Below are positions 1-11,221 of a stretch of 64,000 bases of DNA, piece by piece (positions within the stretch are counted from its first letter, which is position 1; each line of letters opens with the position of its first letter). Origin of the DNA: Gari tellinella (Eukaryota > Mollusca > Bivalvia > Cardiida > Psammobiidae); contig OV277874.1 in the NCBI GenBank assembly GCA_922989275.2, forward strand, positions 17,162,154-17,226,153, read 5' to 3'. The notes under the pieces were generated by a model that saw only the letters and a program-made list of their open reading frames with translations, made no database searches and had not been told where the DNA came from. Made by a program: the position numbers and the translations under genes.

Positions 1-97
1 GGTACATACAGTTATCATTTATTACTAAAAATATAGAATTTGAATAGAAATCGATCTTTTCCACGTTTTCGCGATGACGACCGTACGTAATAATGTC

Positions 98-348
98 TTA
101 ACCCTTTACCTGATAGCATATTTCTAGTATTGAATATAGGTGATTACTTAAAGCAGGTTGAAAGTAAAGCAGAATGCGCATTAGGCGCATTCTGCTTTAC
201 TTTCAGCCTGATTTAAGCTTTCATGTGCTAGAATATAGAAATTATTGCCTATACTATATATTCATGACTGATTATACTGGAACTACTTTCTTCAGCGGAG
301 GAATAAATCATATGCGCTAAAAGGCGCTTCTATTGGGGAAAGGGTTAA
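98..348. mobile_element. TTAA-flanked MITE, family A (hairpin core)
   Basis: Both ends carry TTAA (98-101 and 345-348) followed by CCCTTT.CC inward, the arrangement expected of piggyBac-type elements. The centre (about 151-216) is a long hairpin with arms reading AAAGCAGGTTGAAAGTAAAG and onward to a GCGC tip. There is no coding capacity. The same hairpin recurs at about ten other places here. Assignment to piggyBac rests on the TTAA target site and CCCTTT ends only. Confidence 0.7.
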
Positions 349-610
349 ACAGTAATCTCAGTCGTTTGTAATGACGTTACCCCATCCCGAATTCGACCCA
401 ATTTAACGAAGCCACTCAAACACAAACGTCGGCTCAAAAACCTCCGCTAAATGTATTTATAGGTCTATAAACGATTTTTTTCAATGAATTATCTATTCTA
501 CCTATTCTGGGACATGTATTGCTGCTTAATAAACGTTCGTGTACTCATCTTAGAAAATTCTAAAAAGTTAAAAGAGGGTCACAGTTTTCTCAAGTTTTGA
601 GAAAATTCTA

Positions 611-841
611 TAGTAAATTTGGCGAGAATTTTCTTAGTTTTTTCATCTTTCTAAGAGGGAATCCCCAAATACTTAGTTTTAATGGCCGAAAACTAAGACT
701 ATATTGATTTTCTAACAGTATATCGTTATACCTAGTTAAATTTGTCGAGTTTAGAATTTTCTTAGTTATTTTCACTTTCTAAGAGTAAATCATCAAATAC
801 TTAGAGTAAATTGCCGAAAACAAAGAGAATATTGATTTACC
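611..841. repeat. Two imperfect direct repeats (~108 bp units)
   Basis: Units at about 611-718 and 733-841 share the order AATTTTCTTAG, CTTTCTAAGAG, CAAATACTTAG, GCCGAAAAC and ATATTGATT. AT-rich and non-coding; no element ends recognised. Confidence 0.5.
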
Positions 842-963
842 TAGAGAAAAAGTTATCTTAGAATGTTTCAGAATACGGACCCAGAACATCTCACCTAGCA
901 CTTCGTGTTTGCGTGAGCTAAATTCGCATATCAAATATACCACCTGAATACTTTTGGAATTGG

Positions 964-1190
964 AATACACTCTCAATAACGTCATAGAGCACATTTGCAA
1001 ATAATTTTGATCCTTACGCGGCGTCTGATCAGGATAAAAACTGACTGCCATTCATATCGAAAGTTCACCAGTCATACTGCATGGAATATGACTTTGAAAC
1101 GGTATTGAAGACGATATTATTGAAGCAGACGATGGCGATGAAGGTATAAAAATCTCATTATAAGTTTGATCATAAAATGGTTAGTGCAAA
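964..1190. mobile_element. Degenerate family B MITE copy
   Basis: Matches the layout of the copy at 18080-18335: GTCAT.GAGC, GCATTTGCAAA, GATCC, GCGGCGTCTGATCAGG, then TTTGAAACGGTATTG, GAAGCAGACGA and GGTATAAAA. One hairpin arm is largely lost. Confidence 0.5.
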
Positions 1191-1191
1191 T

Positions 1192-1690
1192 CGTTCACTA
1201 AAGCAAACATTAGCAGAAAGTGCATACCTTTACAAATTGTGACATCTCATCGTGGACTGCAGTGTTTGCATTTTCATATAAAATGATGTACTGGATGAAG
1301 AAACATTTAGCACAGGATCAATCCCTTATATATCTGTAATGAAATCTTCAAACAATGGCGCAGAGGACACTCAAAGCAAACCTAAATTATTTTTGACTAT
1401 TTAGGGTTGATTTTGCAACATACTGCAAAATGATTAACACATTTGACATTGACTCCTGGTTTTAAAACTGATTCAGAATAAAGAGGGTATATTTGCAAGG
1501 ATGTCACCGTGGGCATTTATATTCAACGCAGAAAATGTTAACTATATCGCTTAATTCGAATGGCAATCAATTTGGAACATGAACAGAAGCCTAATTACCC
1601 AGCATCTGATCTGGCTCCAAATTGTTTGCAATTGAGATTGTTGAGAAAGACTATCGTCTTCTACACAGTATGGATACAACGAAAAGTTTA
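1192..1690. other. No gene recognised; old MITE debris
   Basis: No exon or ORF with recognisable similarity. About 1390-1440 resembles the flank of family D elements (TTTAGGGTTGATTTT). About 1590-1640 is half of a B-type hairpin (TCTGATCTGGCTCCAAATTG). Confidence 0.4.
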
Positions 1691-1691
1691 A

Positions 1692-2058
1692 ACTCAGTGT
1701 TCCTTCTCTACAACGACACCTAAATGTGAGACACAGATTGTGTGTGTTGTTCGGAGGGAGTCGTAATAGGGAGGGAAAATTAAGACATTGCTTACATTTG
1801 CACACAGCTTATCTCGAGACCAGACGCTTAACGCAGCGTCTGATCTGGATCCAAGCTGTTTACCACGCGTCATTATAGTCATTCTATCAAAACATCTACT
1901 TATATGTAACTCTGAGAAAAGACAGCAGACCGCACATTTTACCAGACGATATTCCAGCTATAAAAATGTTAGATATAATTGTCCTGGTTAGGAAACTGCG
2001 GCAACGGTCGTTGTAAGGAAGAGTGTTTGTTGGAAGGGTCGTTGTAGGGATGGAACAA
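1692..2058. mobile_element. TA-type MITE (mariner-like ends) with B hairpin core, degenerate
   Basis: Outer inverted ends read CTCTACAACGACACC on the left and GTCGTTGTAGGGA on the right, the same ends as the better preserved copy at 19634-20001. The centre (about 1805-1862) is a B hairpin, GACCAGACGC...GCGTCTGATCTGGATCC. Internal motifs such as GTGTGTTGTTCGGAGGGAG also match that copy in reverse orientation. Confidence 0.55.
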
Positions 2059-2559
2059 ATTCTGTATTTGTATTAAGAGAGGAGTACAGCACACACAGGA
2101 TGCATATTTACCACTCAACCATCTGACATGGTACAAAGCGTAAAACAATACGTGACAGCTAACATGACTCGTGAAAATGTCTAGTAAAACCTATATATTA
2201 CGACCACTGTATCGTGTTTATTTTCATGGATTTAATACAGGTCACTGCTGAATACAAGATGAACTTAAAACAGAAATCTCTTTTATAAACTTTCTGTTTA
2301 AATATGGTCACCTTGTTGTAAGCTGTCATCTGTCTTTTCTGCAATCAGTTCGTCTTCTTTTTAGTAGTCGTGGCAGAGACGTTTCACTGTATTTAATAAT
2401 TAAACTACAAACATAGTCAGCGATAAATTGTATTATATAATCGATAAAATGGTAAATAGCAGCAAGATCAGTTTACAAGATACAGACACACCGACTTGGA
2501 GTCCAAATACCAGGTTCCAATGTTATAGAGCTTTTAAAAGGATTCTGAAATCGTTCTCA

Positions 2560-2724
2560 AGCATTTGATTGGTCAGATTTGAGTTTTTGCTCAGCAAAAC
2601 CTCAAATCTGACCCATCAACTAATTAAGAACAATTTCAGAACCAATCCAAAATCTTAATTGATACTTTTTTAATTTGACTTACGACAACATTTGTCGTAC
2701 GAAATTTTATGAAACGGGCCCCAG
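2560..2724. mobile_element. Partial MITE with GGGCCCGTTT end
   Basis: The right end (GAAACGGGCCCC near 2724) and subterminal ACTTACGACAACATTTGTCGTA resemble the palindromic element at 18338-18578. Inside is a separate short inverted repeat, TCAGATTTGAG / CTCAAATCTGA. No left end was found. Confidence 0.4.
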
Positions 2725-2819
2725 GATATCAGATTTTGTTCTACACTGTTTGTCAATGAACAATACGATGTAAAATAAACAACCTACATGTAAATAGTAA
2801 AAAATGATGTAGAATTAAC

Positions 2820-2945
2820 TCTTTTAACCCCATGGACCTGTTTTAAATATACTCCTTCCATTTGCAAACAGTGTAGACCAGAGCAAAGGACTCATATAGG
2901 AGCCCTCTGGTCAGGGTCGACACTGTTTGCTAATTTAGACCAGTA
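2820..2945. mobile_element. Family D MITE copy
   Basis: Begins CTTTTAACCCCATGGACC and holds the D hairpin GCAAACAGTGTAGACCAGA...TCTGGTCAGGG.CGACACTGTTTGC. Non-coding. Confidence 0.55.
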
Positions 2946-3183
2946 TTTATTAAACAATCCCGAATTGCAAGTAGATCGGTTCATGTTTTGGTAAATAAGA
3001 AGATCAACAAGGGAAGTTAATAACTTATAAGAGTTACTTAGTGTTGAAAGCTAGTAAAACCTCTCAAAATCCTACACTTCTACAACAACGACATTTCGGT
3101 CTCTTATGCAATTGGCGACAAGTGGCAGCCTCATTCAGAATAAATGTAAATATTCCCAAGCATAATGGCAACCAGCCACGTTT

Positions 3184-3560
3184 TCAAAAGTGACTTTTCT
3201 TGCACACACTAAAAAGAAGCCAATTACAGGGAGCGTCATGCCATTGACCTTGATTTTCCATAAAAACGCAGTACTCATAGCCACCTCGATTGTCCGGCTG
3301 ACCTTCTTGAAAGTTAGTATAATTGACTGTATTGCCATTTGTCCATAACGGTGTTGCAGTATGAAGGGATGTCATACCAAGCCAGACGTTATTGTTTGCA
3401 CGCGTATTTGTTAAGAAGGCGTTCTGATAGTTATCCATGACGTCTGTCAGATTGGCCCCCATCTCTCTACAGTTGTCCTCACTCCCCTGCCATGTCCTTT
3501 CTGTGCTGTCTAAGTGGTAACAATGTCTGTCGAACAGTACCCACGACTCTGGACACAGGG
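3184..3560 (-). CDS. C-type lectin domain exon (3' exon of a secreted PAN/lectin gene)
   Basis: Read on the minus strand, this exon encodes a whole C-type lectin domain of about 124 residues. It opens at an AG acceptor (3561-3562) in phase 1 and ends at TGA (3184-3186). All six cysteines of the long-form fold are present (CPESW, RHCYH, DNCRE, YEYCVF, APCNW, FSVCKK). The family core is seen as WLGM and W.NG. The sugar-site loop is QPD, the form usually linked to galactose-type ligands. The WND motif reads WHD, replacing one usual calcium ligand. There is no signal peptide in this exon, so an upstream exon is required; the best candidate is 16813-17107, whose donor has the matching phase. Joining creates Ala at the splice and a 223-residue secreted protein. 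The nearest possible poly(A) signal (AATAAA) lies at 2946-2951. Domain call is secure; the full gene model is inference. Confidence 0.85.
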
Positions 3561-3618
3561 CTTAAAAAGTAAATGAAGCAAGTGTCATACGACAAAAATA
3601 TGAAGACAGTATTATTAT

Positions 3619-4025
3619 ATAGAGGATATCAATTCCTGCGTATTGATATGAAACATATACCGGTATCACGAGAACGGGTTGTTATCTGGTTAAAAAAACC
3701 GAGTCCACGGGACGGAACTCGTCCTGTGGACTCGCTTTTTTAACCAGATAACAACCCGTTCTCGTTTTTTTAACCAGATAACAACCTATTCGAGTGATAT
3801 ATTTTTCATATCTATTCAAAGGAATTGATTATTCTTTTTATTATATACATTTTATTGACGTTTTTGCAGAAAAAAACTACACAATTAATTGTTTATGCGC
3901 GACGTCACTAAAAAAATTGTGACGTGGCGTCACAAAAAGTAATTACATCAATACATATGATATCAACTATGACGATATGAAATTTATCTAAATGAGACTA
4001 TCATCGATAGGTATATAGTAAATTT
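3619..4025. mobile_element. Palindromic MITE, family I (copy 1)
   Basis: Begins ATAGAGGATATCAATTCC with the inverted end GGAATTGATTATTCT near 3838. Arms include ACGGGTTGTTATCTGGTTAA and its complement around a short GAGTCC..GGACTC tip. The right arm motif AACCAGATAACAACC occurs twice, a partial arm duplication. Sequence shared with copy 2 (27391-27752) continues to about 4025 through GTGACG.GACGTCAC-type motifs. Confidence 0.65.
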
Positions 4026-4039
4026 CTTTATCTTGTTTT

Positions 4040-4940
4040 AAACAAAATAACTTGGTAATACCACTTCCATGTTAGCAGGTACTATTCAATTTACTAACAG
4101 TAGATAAGACGTTTAATAAAGCTTAACGTAGACCAAATTAATCAAATTTAGAAATGACAGTTTTATCTAAGACTAGCGTTCCCTTTGCGAGTACAATATG
4201 TGTAAAGGGCGTGTAAAGCGTCACACTGATTCAGTGGCCTAATTCGAAATCATACATTGAAGGAAAAGTATTATTGTAAAATATCTATATCAGATTCAAT
4301 TTGTTTATGCCGTTTTCGAATTATATTTTAAGTATCTTCTCTGTTAATTTAAAGTTAAAATCACACACAGGTAAAGGCTGATTCAAAACAAAAAAGCCGT
4401 ATACCGCGGCGTCTGCTCAGTGTCAAAACGTTTTGACACGCACATGTGTTTTTGAATGCAAATACCTAAAGGTCTAAGTTATAGATACAAAACCTGTCTA
4501 CGCGTGCACTGAATGTACCAGAAGGGTTATAACGTCATATTACATTGGCTGCTAAAGGATTGGTCAAAACAATAGTTCTGAAATGCAGTCAAAAAACTTA
4601 TTTATCTCAAAGAATAAATTGATTTTGTGTTACACACACAACATGGTATTTGGCATGACAAACAACAATGCGAAAAAAGAAACACACCTTGTTTATGAAT
4701 AATGAACCGGACACTATACATGGTACTTTCACATAAATAAAATATTGGGATAAAAATAAAACATTGCAATTGCATTGTATTTGTATTCCGATTGGTCTCT
4801 AATTGATCTATCAGAATATGACATAGCTGGCAGACCTCAATGTGTCAGAAACTAAAACCAAAATGTTGAAACATTACTCATGGACAACAAAGCAAATTTT
4901 GATATGTTATTGCAAACTAATGGTGCGGAAAATACTCAAT
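4040..4940. other. No gene recognised
   Basis: AT-rich sequence without a supported ORF or exon. A short B-type remnant (CCGCGGCGTCTGCTCAG) is near 4405. Confidence 0.4.
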
Positions 4941-4947
4941 GTTCTAC

Positions 4948-5044
4948 TAACCAATTCAATTTCAATTCAAGTTTTATTGGCATTAAACATTTACAGTGTG
5001 CATAGCCATATAACATATAATTATGTACATGACTTACAGTAAAC
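4948..5044 (-). mobile_element. LINE 3' end with TTGAA-type tail
   Basis: On the minus strand the sequence ends GCCAATAAAACTTGAATTGAAATTGAATTGG: an AATAAA-like signal followed by a short TTGAA repeat, the usual look of a 5'-truncated non-LTR retrotransposon. Only the 3' tip remains. Confidence 0.5.
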
Positions 5045-5097
5045 ATTCTAAAGTACTAGATCAGGAAAATATAGTTACATAAGCAGGAGAAAAGTAT

Positions 5098-5690
5098 GAT
5101 ATATATACCGAATACAGAATACAGAATATTTTATTAGGCATAAAATGTACATACATTCATAGCCTTAACAATATACTGTTAATAGTAAACACATGAAACA
5201 GTTTGGAGGAAGAAAATATTTTCGTAGGAGAAATAAATTGTCATTTAGACATCTTTTCATATTTTTTTTACACAAGTTTTAAATTCAACCAATATAACTA
5301 TACTGGTAGTAATGAGGTAAGTATAAAGTTGGTAGGTATACTGTAATGTTGAGTATGTGATAGGTGGATAGGTAGGATGAATGCGTGAATGGTTCGATTG
5401 TTAATGATCAGTGTTTAGGATGGCATTTATCTAACATGCAACTTATTTGCGAAATATACAAATTTAGCGACTTTATTTATGATATTGCTGGATGTAGAGG
5501 TCATTATGCTGATAAATTTGTTGATATTCGGCCATGAGCAGTATTTCATTTGGTAAATAACAGTTTCGTATTTCTCTATAGTTTGGGCATACTAGAAGAA
5601 AAAACATATATAAGATAATAGCGATTTCGAATTCTATAATATACAAAATAAGTAACAATTCCAAATGAAGATGAAGTCAATCAAACTGTG
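5098..5690 (-). mobile_element. 5'-truncated LINE: ORF C-terminus plus 3' UTR
   Basis: A minus-strand ORF (5473-5664) contains FFLLVCPNYREIRNCYLPNE, which resembles the C-terminal region of the LINE at 59100-61568 (DEFHFICVCPRFDDLR) just after its zinc-knuckle-like motif. Downstream lies about 370 bp of 3' UTR ending CCTAATAAAATATTCTGTATTCTGTATTC, an ATTCTGT repeat tail of the CR1/L2 kind. The upstream part of the element is missing or too decayed to read. Confidence 0.6.
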
Positions 5691-6570
5691 AAGATTTTTC
5701 CAAAATATTTAGACGAAAAGGGATTGTAATCACGCATTGATACCATGACAACAGAAATGCTCGATTTATAAAAGTTTTACGCCGAAGCTAGGATGGAACG
5801 CTATACAAACAGAATACTCTCAAAGCTTTTCGGCCTGGACATTTACTTGATACAAATAAGATAATCTTTATTAAAGACAATCATATTAAGGGTTCAAAAA
5901 GTATATTCCATGCCGTTAGTAATCATGAAACGCAAGAGATACGGTTTAATCGACCATTACCCTCCAATGGAAGACAGTGATTTGAAGACAGTGTACATGT
6001 ATCAACATTTGATGAGATTAATCTAATGAGTGTATTTTGACATAATGATACATTTTGGACGTCATGGATGAGAGCACTTTAAGGAAATGAAGATTTCAGG
6101 CTTAGCTAGCTTGCACTTAGGAGGCTTATGGACTGGTGGACATTTAAATAGCCATAGGCGAGTAGACCAAAAACCACCAGGACGACTCGAATACAGCAAG
6201 AGGTCGAATGTTCCAAAGTCAATGTTGGTTTCATCTCTAAACGTCATCTAGGCCTGTTATAAGTCACACACTGATCGGGTCATGTTTTTCACAACTAATT
6301 ATTTCGACCATATGACACTTCTCAGTAACACAGAAAAACTCTCCAGAAAGCAATGACAGTGTAGCCCCAAATAATTTGGTAATTGGACAACTGATACCTT
6401 AAACAGTTACCAAATACATATAGTCGGTATAACGTGTTAGTCATTGAATTGGATACTGATGCTGAGTTATATATACAATATACTGCGAATAATTGAAGTT
6501 CAGAATGTCATGACAAAACTGAAGTGTTAAAACGGGCATACGCAACAAATGCTAATAACAAATAACGAGT
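5690..6570. other. No gene recognised
   Basis: Unique-looking AT-rich sequence; short ORFs here have no recognisable domains. Confidence 0.35.
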
Positions 6571-7633
6571 TATAGTCATTTCGTAACCGCGTAATTTCGT
6601 AACCGGTAAAATAAGTCATTTCGTAGCCGAATTTTTGGTCATTTCGTAACCGCGCAAAACCTAAAAGTCATTTCGTAACCGACTTTTTGGTCATTTCGTA
6701 GCCGACAAAAAAGTTGAATTAGTCATTTCGTAACCACCAAAAATTAAAAAATGAATGGCCCCAAAGAAGGCATAAGTCATTTCGTAGCCTCGGAAAATTG
6801 TTTAAGTCATTCCGTAGCCGAATATTTTTTTCTTAGTTTTTTTTTATAAATTTTTTGTGCAGTTTCCTGAACTTATTTCAACAAAAATGTGCAAACATGC
6901 AAAGTTAAGAAACTATGTAAAGAGTGTAATGGGGGCCGAATTGATTATAAACCTTGATTAATAGAATTATAATCAAGTTGTTGAATATTGTTTTAAATAG
7001 AAATAATAGTACGTGTCTCTATGCAATTAAATTCATATGAGTGTTCTATTCTTTAAAATTGGAACCGACATCCGACATAAATAGATATATAAAAGGTGTA
7101 TAATTGATCTTAATCGCTCATTATATGTTACGCGTGTTTTAAGATTAAACCCAACACCCGAACAAATTGGTTTACAGTTGGATGTTTAATTTATCGTTAA
7201 TCGATCATTCTAACATGACACGTGAATTCGTCTCTATAAACAAAGAACAGGTCTATCGTGGTATACCTGAGACGTTATACCACGCTCTTCCCTACCCCGC
7301 TCCTCCCGCGGTTATATGACATGACGTGACCACGTGCGTTCATACGTTATGTTTTTTAAATTTCTTTCGTTATTCATATAGCCCGTAAAGACCATATACT
7401 TTTAACCAGTAACGTTACAGTAATTTTCTCATTCTTCTGTCTTGTTTGATGTAATGTTTGTTCTATGCCAGATTATGGATCGGTAATTGTAAATTTGCTT
7501 ATGGGTGTTAGATTCTTGTAATGCCGCGGAAAAAGTTATTCGGTCGAAAAACTTCATCCGCTGAGGAAATAAGTATGGAACATTATCTTTCCTTTCTAAT
7601 GAATTTCCTTAAATCTGGTCATGTTAGATTCGA

Positions 7634-7800
7634 AATAATCTATGTTCTACAGTTGTGAAACTGTATTTTACAACGGTCGGTCGTTGTGGTGCGCAGGAAT
7701 TGACCACTCAGGCCTTCGGCCTTCGTGGTCAATTCCTGCGCACCACAACTCCCAACCGTTGTAAAATACCGTTTCACAACGGTAGAACATAGATTATTTC
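7634..7800. mobile_element. Palindromic MITE inside FB-1
   Basis: AAATAATCTATGTTCTAC at the left is mirrored at the right. Arms run through TTTTACAACGG and TGGTGCGCAGGAATTGACCA to a GGCCTTCGGCC tip. Arms have a few mismatches. Confidence 0.65.
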
Positions 7801-7974
7801 TTAATTATATCACGAAGAGGTATATTGTCCACACCTTTAATTTTTCAATAGAAGTTTTGTCTCACCTTTTGGGACTGCTTTACAGTTGGATGTTTAATTT
7901 ATCGTTAATCGATCATTATATCACGTGCAGAAAATTCCATCTTGAGCAGCAAATTGTACATAACGTTACATTGA

Positions 7975-8225
7975 TACAGTGGAGAAAACGTTATTCTTTC
8001 CCGTTAAAATGCAAACGAAACGCAAACACAAATCACTAAAATGTAGAACGGACAGCTTTTTGAAAGTTCTGACTTTTCATTTGTTTCAGAGTGGCAAACA
8101 GTTTGGAGCCTGGTCAGACGCCTGATTACCCAGCGTCTTATCTGGCTCCAAACTGTTTGGAATGGAAAAAAATAGTTTAAGCGTAAACACGTTTATTGGG
8201 AAAGAATAACATTTTCTCCACTGTA
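7975..8225. mobile_element. TA-type MITE, TACAGTGGAGAA ends, B hairpin core
   Basis: Ends are TACAGTGGAGAAAACGTTAT and its complement, flanked by TA. The centre is a B hairpin (GGAGCCTGGTCAGACGCC...). The subterminal GCGTAAACACGTTTATTGGG matches the copies at 29940, 38616 and 39747. TA ends suggest Tc1/mariner-type mobilisation; no coding capacity. Confidence 0.75.
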
Positions 8226-8880
8226 CGCACCTTAGTTGAAATACAGGTCCAGTGTGGGTGTGACTTATGAAGAAGATTTATGGGATTGGTTGAATGTTTT
8301 GAGAACAATAACCTGTAGACTTCGAACAATAAAAATTAGATATTGGGTGTGGTTTATGATATAGATGTATTTGATTGGTTTGAAAGAATAACCTGATGCA
8401 AACGAATTAATACGATTATTTTAGTTTCTTTGAAATATAAATAAGTTTACTTAGATTCAGTAATTCTTCATTTTTTGATGTAGACATTCGTTTCTAAGAT
8501 TTATTTGATGCAGGCCATCTGTAATAAAATGCTTTTATCTATTAATATTAAATAGCTATAATTTGGTGTGTAATGCCTAAAATAGAAAACCGTTCACTCT
8601 TATCAGATACAGATCTTTTTTCGGCATAAAATAGCATAAGCATAAGCATATTCATAAAAAGTTTACATTTATCATTTACAGCTAGGTCTAGCTTGTTAAA
8701 AATTATGAATATATTATGCATAGCAAATAGTGAACGTTCTGCTATTTTTTGCTGTGTTCGGAACCAATTCCCGTTTTTGAAAATGTTTATCCCAAGATAT
8801 TTATCAATACATAGTTTCTTTTCTACCAGCTACAGTAAAACCTCTCTAATACGGCCACCTGTCATTATTTCAATCAAACA

Positions 8881-9085
8881 TTAACTCTTTGAACTCTAGT
8901 CACGCATATATGCGTCATTTGCAAACAGTGTATCCGTGATAAGTGCACGTGTCCTATGCACCTTAAGGAGCCACCTGATCAGGGTCTACATTGTTTGTTC
9001 TTTTGACATATACTGTGAAAGTCAACCCTAAAATGTCAAAAATGGACTAGACTGAATTGAAAATTGCACTACTGTATTTAACCGT
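8881..9085. mobile_element. TTAA-type MITE, family D
   Basis: Begins TTAACTCTTTGAACTCTAGTCACGC, followed by the ATATATGCGTCATTTGCAAACAGTGTA arm and a hairpin ending GATCAGGGTCTACATTGTTTG. A possible right TTAA lies near 9080. Confidence 0.55.
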
Positions 9086-9984
9086 CATTTTGTATTTATG
9101 CTGTCAACAGTTGAACTTATATGTGCGTATTGATTTTAATAACAAATAAACAGTGATTATTGATTACAAAGTCATTTTTCTTGTCATTTGTGAAATTAAA
9201 AGTGAAAAATAAATTTCCACATTTCCGGCACGTGCGGGAGGCGATAATTGCCTTGGTATGAGTGTTTATCCGATGTGTAAACTGTTAAAACAACATACAA
9301 GTTAATGTTTGACACGCTTCACATACATTGAGCGATTAACGACCAATTATACATGTTCATTGTTAACAAATGGACCATTTAATTGAATTAAAGACAAGTA
9401 ATAATATTCCTGTTTTAAAAAACATTCAACAACTTGATTACAATTCTATTAATCAAGGTTATAATTATTTCGGACCCAAAACTCTCTTAACATATATTTT
9501 TTAACGTTGCATATTTGCACATTTTCGTTGAAATAATGTCAGAAAACTGCACAAAAACATTATAAAAAAAAATAAAGAAAAAACTATTCGGCTACGAAAT
9601 GACTGTAACAATTTTCCGAGGCTACGAATTGACTTATGCCTTTGGTGGTTACGAAATGACTAATTCAACCTTTTTGTCGGCTACGAAATGACCAAAAAAT
9701 CGGTTACGAAATGACTTTTAGGTTTTGCGCGGTTACGAAATGACCAAACATTCGGCTACGAAATGACTTATTTTACCGGTTACGAAATGACTCGGTTACG
9801 AAATGACTAGCTCCCCAAATAACTATGACAATGTGTACATTAATATTGACTACTGAAACTAGTTTATAAATTTTCATTCACACCAGTGTACTTATGTCAT
9901 TGGTATAAATTCATCTAGTTCTCCTAATTGTCATTTTGTTATTGAAATGTTTGAAGTTTGTCACAAATGTGGAATTTTAGTATT

Positions 9985-10135
9985 TATTTTCTTACGAAGA
10001 AATCTCGTAACGAAGCATAGCAGAAAAATGCACATTGGATATTAGTGAATCCCCGGACAGGAACCGAACCCGGGGCGCTGGCGTGACAGTCCAATATCAT
10101 TACCTCTGATCTAAAGAGTATACTCCCCAGCTCAA
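9985..10135 (-). mobile_element. tRNA-headed SINE, copy 1
   Basis: On the minus strand, an A-box-like AGATCAGAGGTAATG is followed by ACTGTCACGCC (the anticodon-arm region resembles tRNA-Asp, GTC) and a B box CGGGTTCGGTTCCTG. The 3' body reads TCTGCTATGCTTCGTTACG to TTCTTCGTAAGAAAATAAA. The 5' acceptor strand does not pair with the 3' one, so this is a tRNA-derived element, not a functional tRNA. Confidence 0.6.
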
Positions 10136-10391
10136 GGATTTGATACTATGTTTTTATAGCACACACAGAGAGGTCAGTTAACCCCCTTTTAACGAAGGCA
10201 AGATGGCTCAATGATCAGGGGAGTGAATGTACAGTCGGCTGAGCGGTCATTTGAACTGAAAGTAGACTCTAACTTGGTACTTTACTTTATCATTAATGAA
10301 GAAGATCAAAGCCATATCAGCATTTAAGCCAATTCGGGATATTAGAAGCTATTTCGGCATCGTATAGTCCATCCCGGATGAACCCCTTTAT

Positions 10392-10492
10392 TACGAAGAA
10401 ATATCGTAATGAAGCATAGCAGACAAATTCAAATTGGATATTATAGAAATATTATATACAATATCATTACAATCGCATAAAGTATGCTTTTA
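10392..10492 (-). mobile_element. tRNA-headed SINE, copy 2 (degenerate)
   Basis: Shares the body TCTGCTATGCTTCATTACGA and TTTCTTCGTAATAAA with copy 1, and a decayed head (GTAATGATATTG). The B box is lost. Confidence 0.5.
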
Positions 10493-10689
10493 CAATGTAG
10501 CATGTAAAGTGCAGTCAGAAGCAATGCAACTCGTACTTTTGTAAGTTTGATTCCCAATGATAACATTTTTCCATTGAATCGGTTTATTTGATATATAGCA
10601 ATTATCCTACACTAATTCGGATAAAAAATTAACTATTTTGTAGTGTTCGTTATGAAATTTCTATAGTCTTAAATTTTACACACACATTA

Positions 10690-10765
10690 TTATTGAAACC
10701 TCATACCTGAGGAGCTTTCGTCTGGGTACTTCAGGCTTCATCAGCTTTGTGACGGTCTTTCACTC
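10690..10765 (-). repeat. Dispersed repeat with CTGATGAAG...GACGAAAG motif
   Basis: The minus strand reads GACCGTCACAAAGCTGATGAAG, a short stem-loop, CAGACGAAAGCTCCTCAGG and TATGAGG. A related copy on the plus strand lies at 15772-15838. The layout recalls catalytic-RNA-like ends of some retroelements, but the core departs from the hammerhead consensus by an extra A. Confidence 0.4.
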
Positions 10766-10944
10766 ACTGACCATTAACATCGCTCTGGTACGTGAGCGAT
10801 GTTAAAAGGAGTCAATGTACATACGAGCACACAAGCCGGTGTAATGACGAAAAATGTCCCCCTCAGAATTGTGTTTCAAGGTCATTTTCCGACGTCGAAA
10901 ATAATCATCCGGAGTCAATTTTGCATGGAGGAAAAACCCTTTGA

Positions 10945-11190
10945 TATTTTTCTACGGCAAAATATTTTAACCTCATCCTGCTGCGAAATCGTCTTTTTTG
11001 AAATGATAGTCTGCAAACGTTGCTCAATGTAGATTTATTATACTGTTTCAATTAAAAATCATAAATACGAGTGTCAAACAGTTTGGATCCATATCAGACG
11101 CCGCGTTGCTCAGCGTATGCTCTGGATCTAAGCTGTTTGTAAACTCAGTGAAGTCGCGATAAGCAGGCAAACGGTTAACTAATGACATTC
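10945..11190. mobile_element. Family B MITE copy
   Basis: Hairpin GTTTGGATCCATATCAGACG...GCTCTGGATC with flanks TCTGCAAACGTTG and GTTTGTAAACTCAGTGAAG shared with the copy at 23300-23480. Probable right end CGGTTAAC near 11176. Confidence 0.55.
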
Positions 11191-11221
11191 AGTTACAACT
11201 TGTAAACAATAATCACTGGGT

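Larger units (their letters stand above)
6574..9808. mobile_element. Large foldback transposon FB-1 with iterated GTCATTTCGTARCCG arms
   Basis: The left end AGTCATTTCGTAACCG is mirrored by CGGTTACGAAATGACT at the right end. Each outer arm (about 6574-6825 and 9585-9808) holds nine copies of GTCATTTCGTA(A/G)CC at irregular spacing. The arms then continue as diverged inverted sequence for about 300 bp more (AATCAAGTTGTTGAAT on the left, its complement near 9425; ATCGCTCA near 7115 and 9330). The interior has no transposase-like ORF and contains three smaller elements (7634-7800, 7975-8225, 8881-9085). No clear target duplication touches the ends; AAATAAC occurs 7-8 bp outside each end (6560-6566, 9817-9823). 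Superfamily not assigned. Confidence 0.8.
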
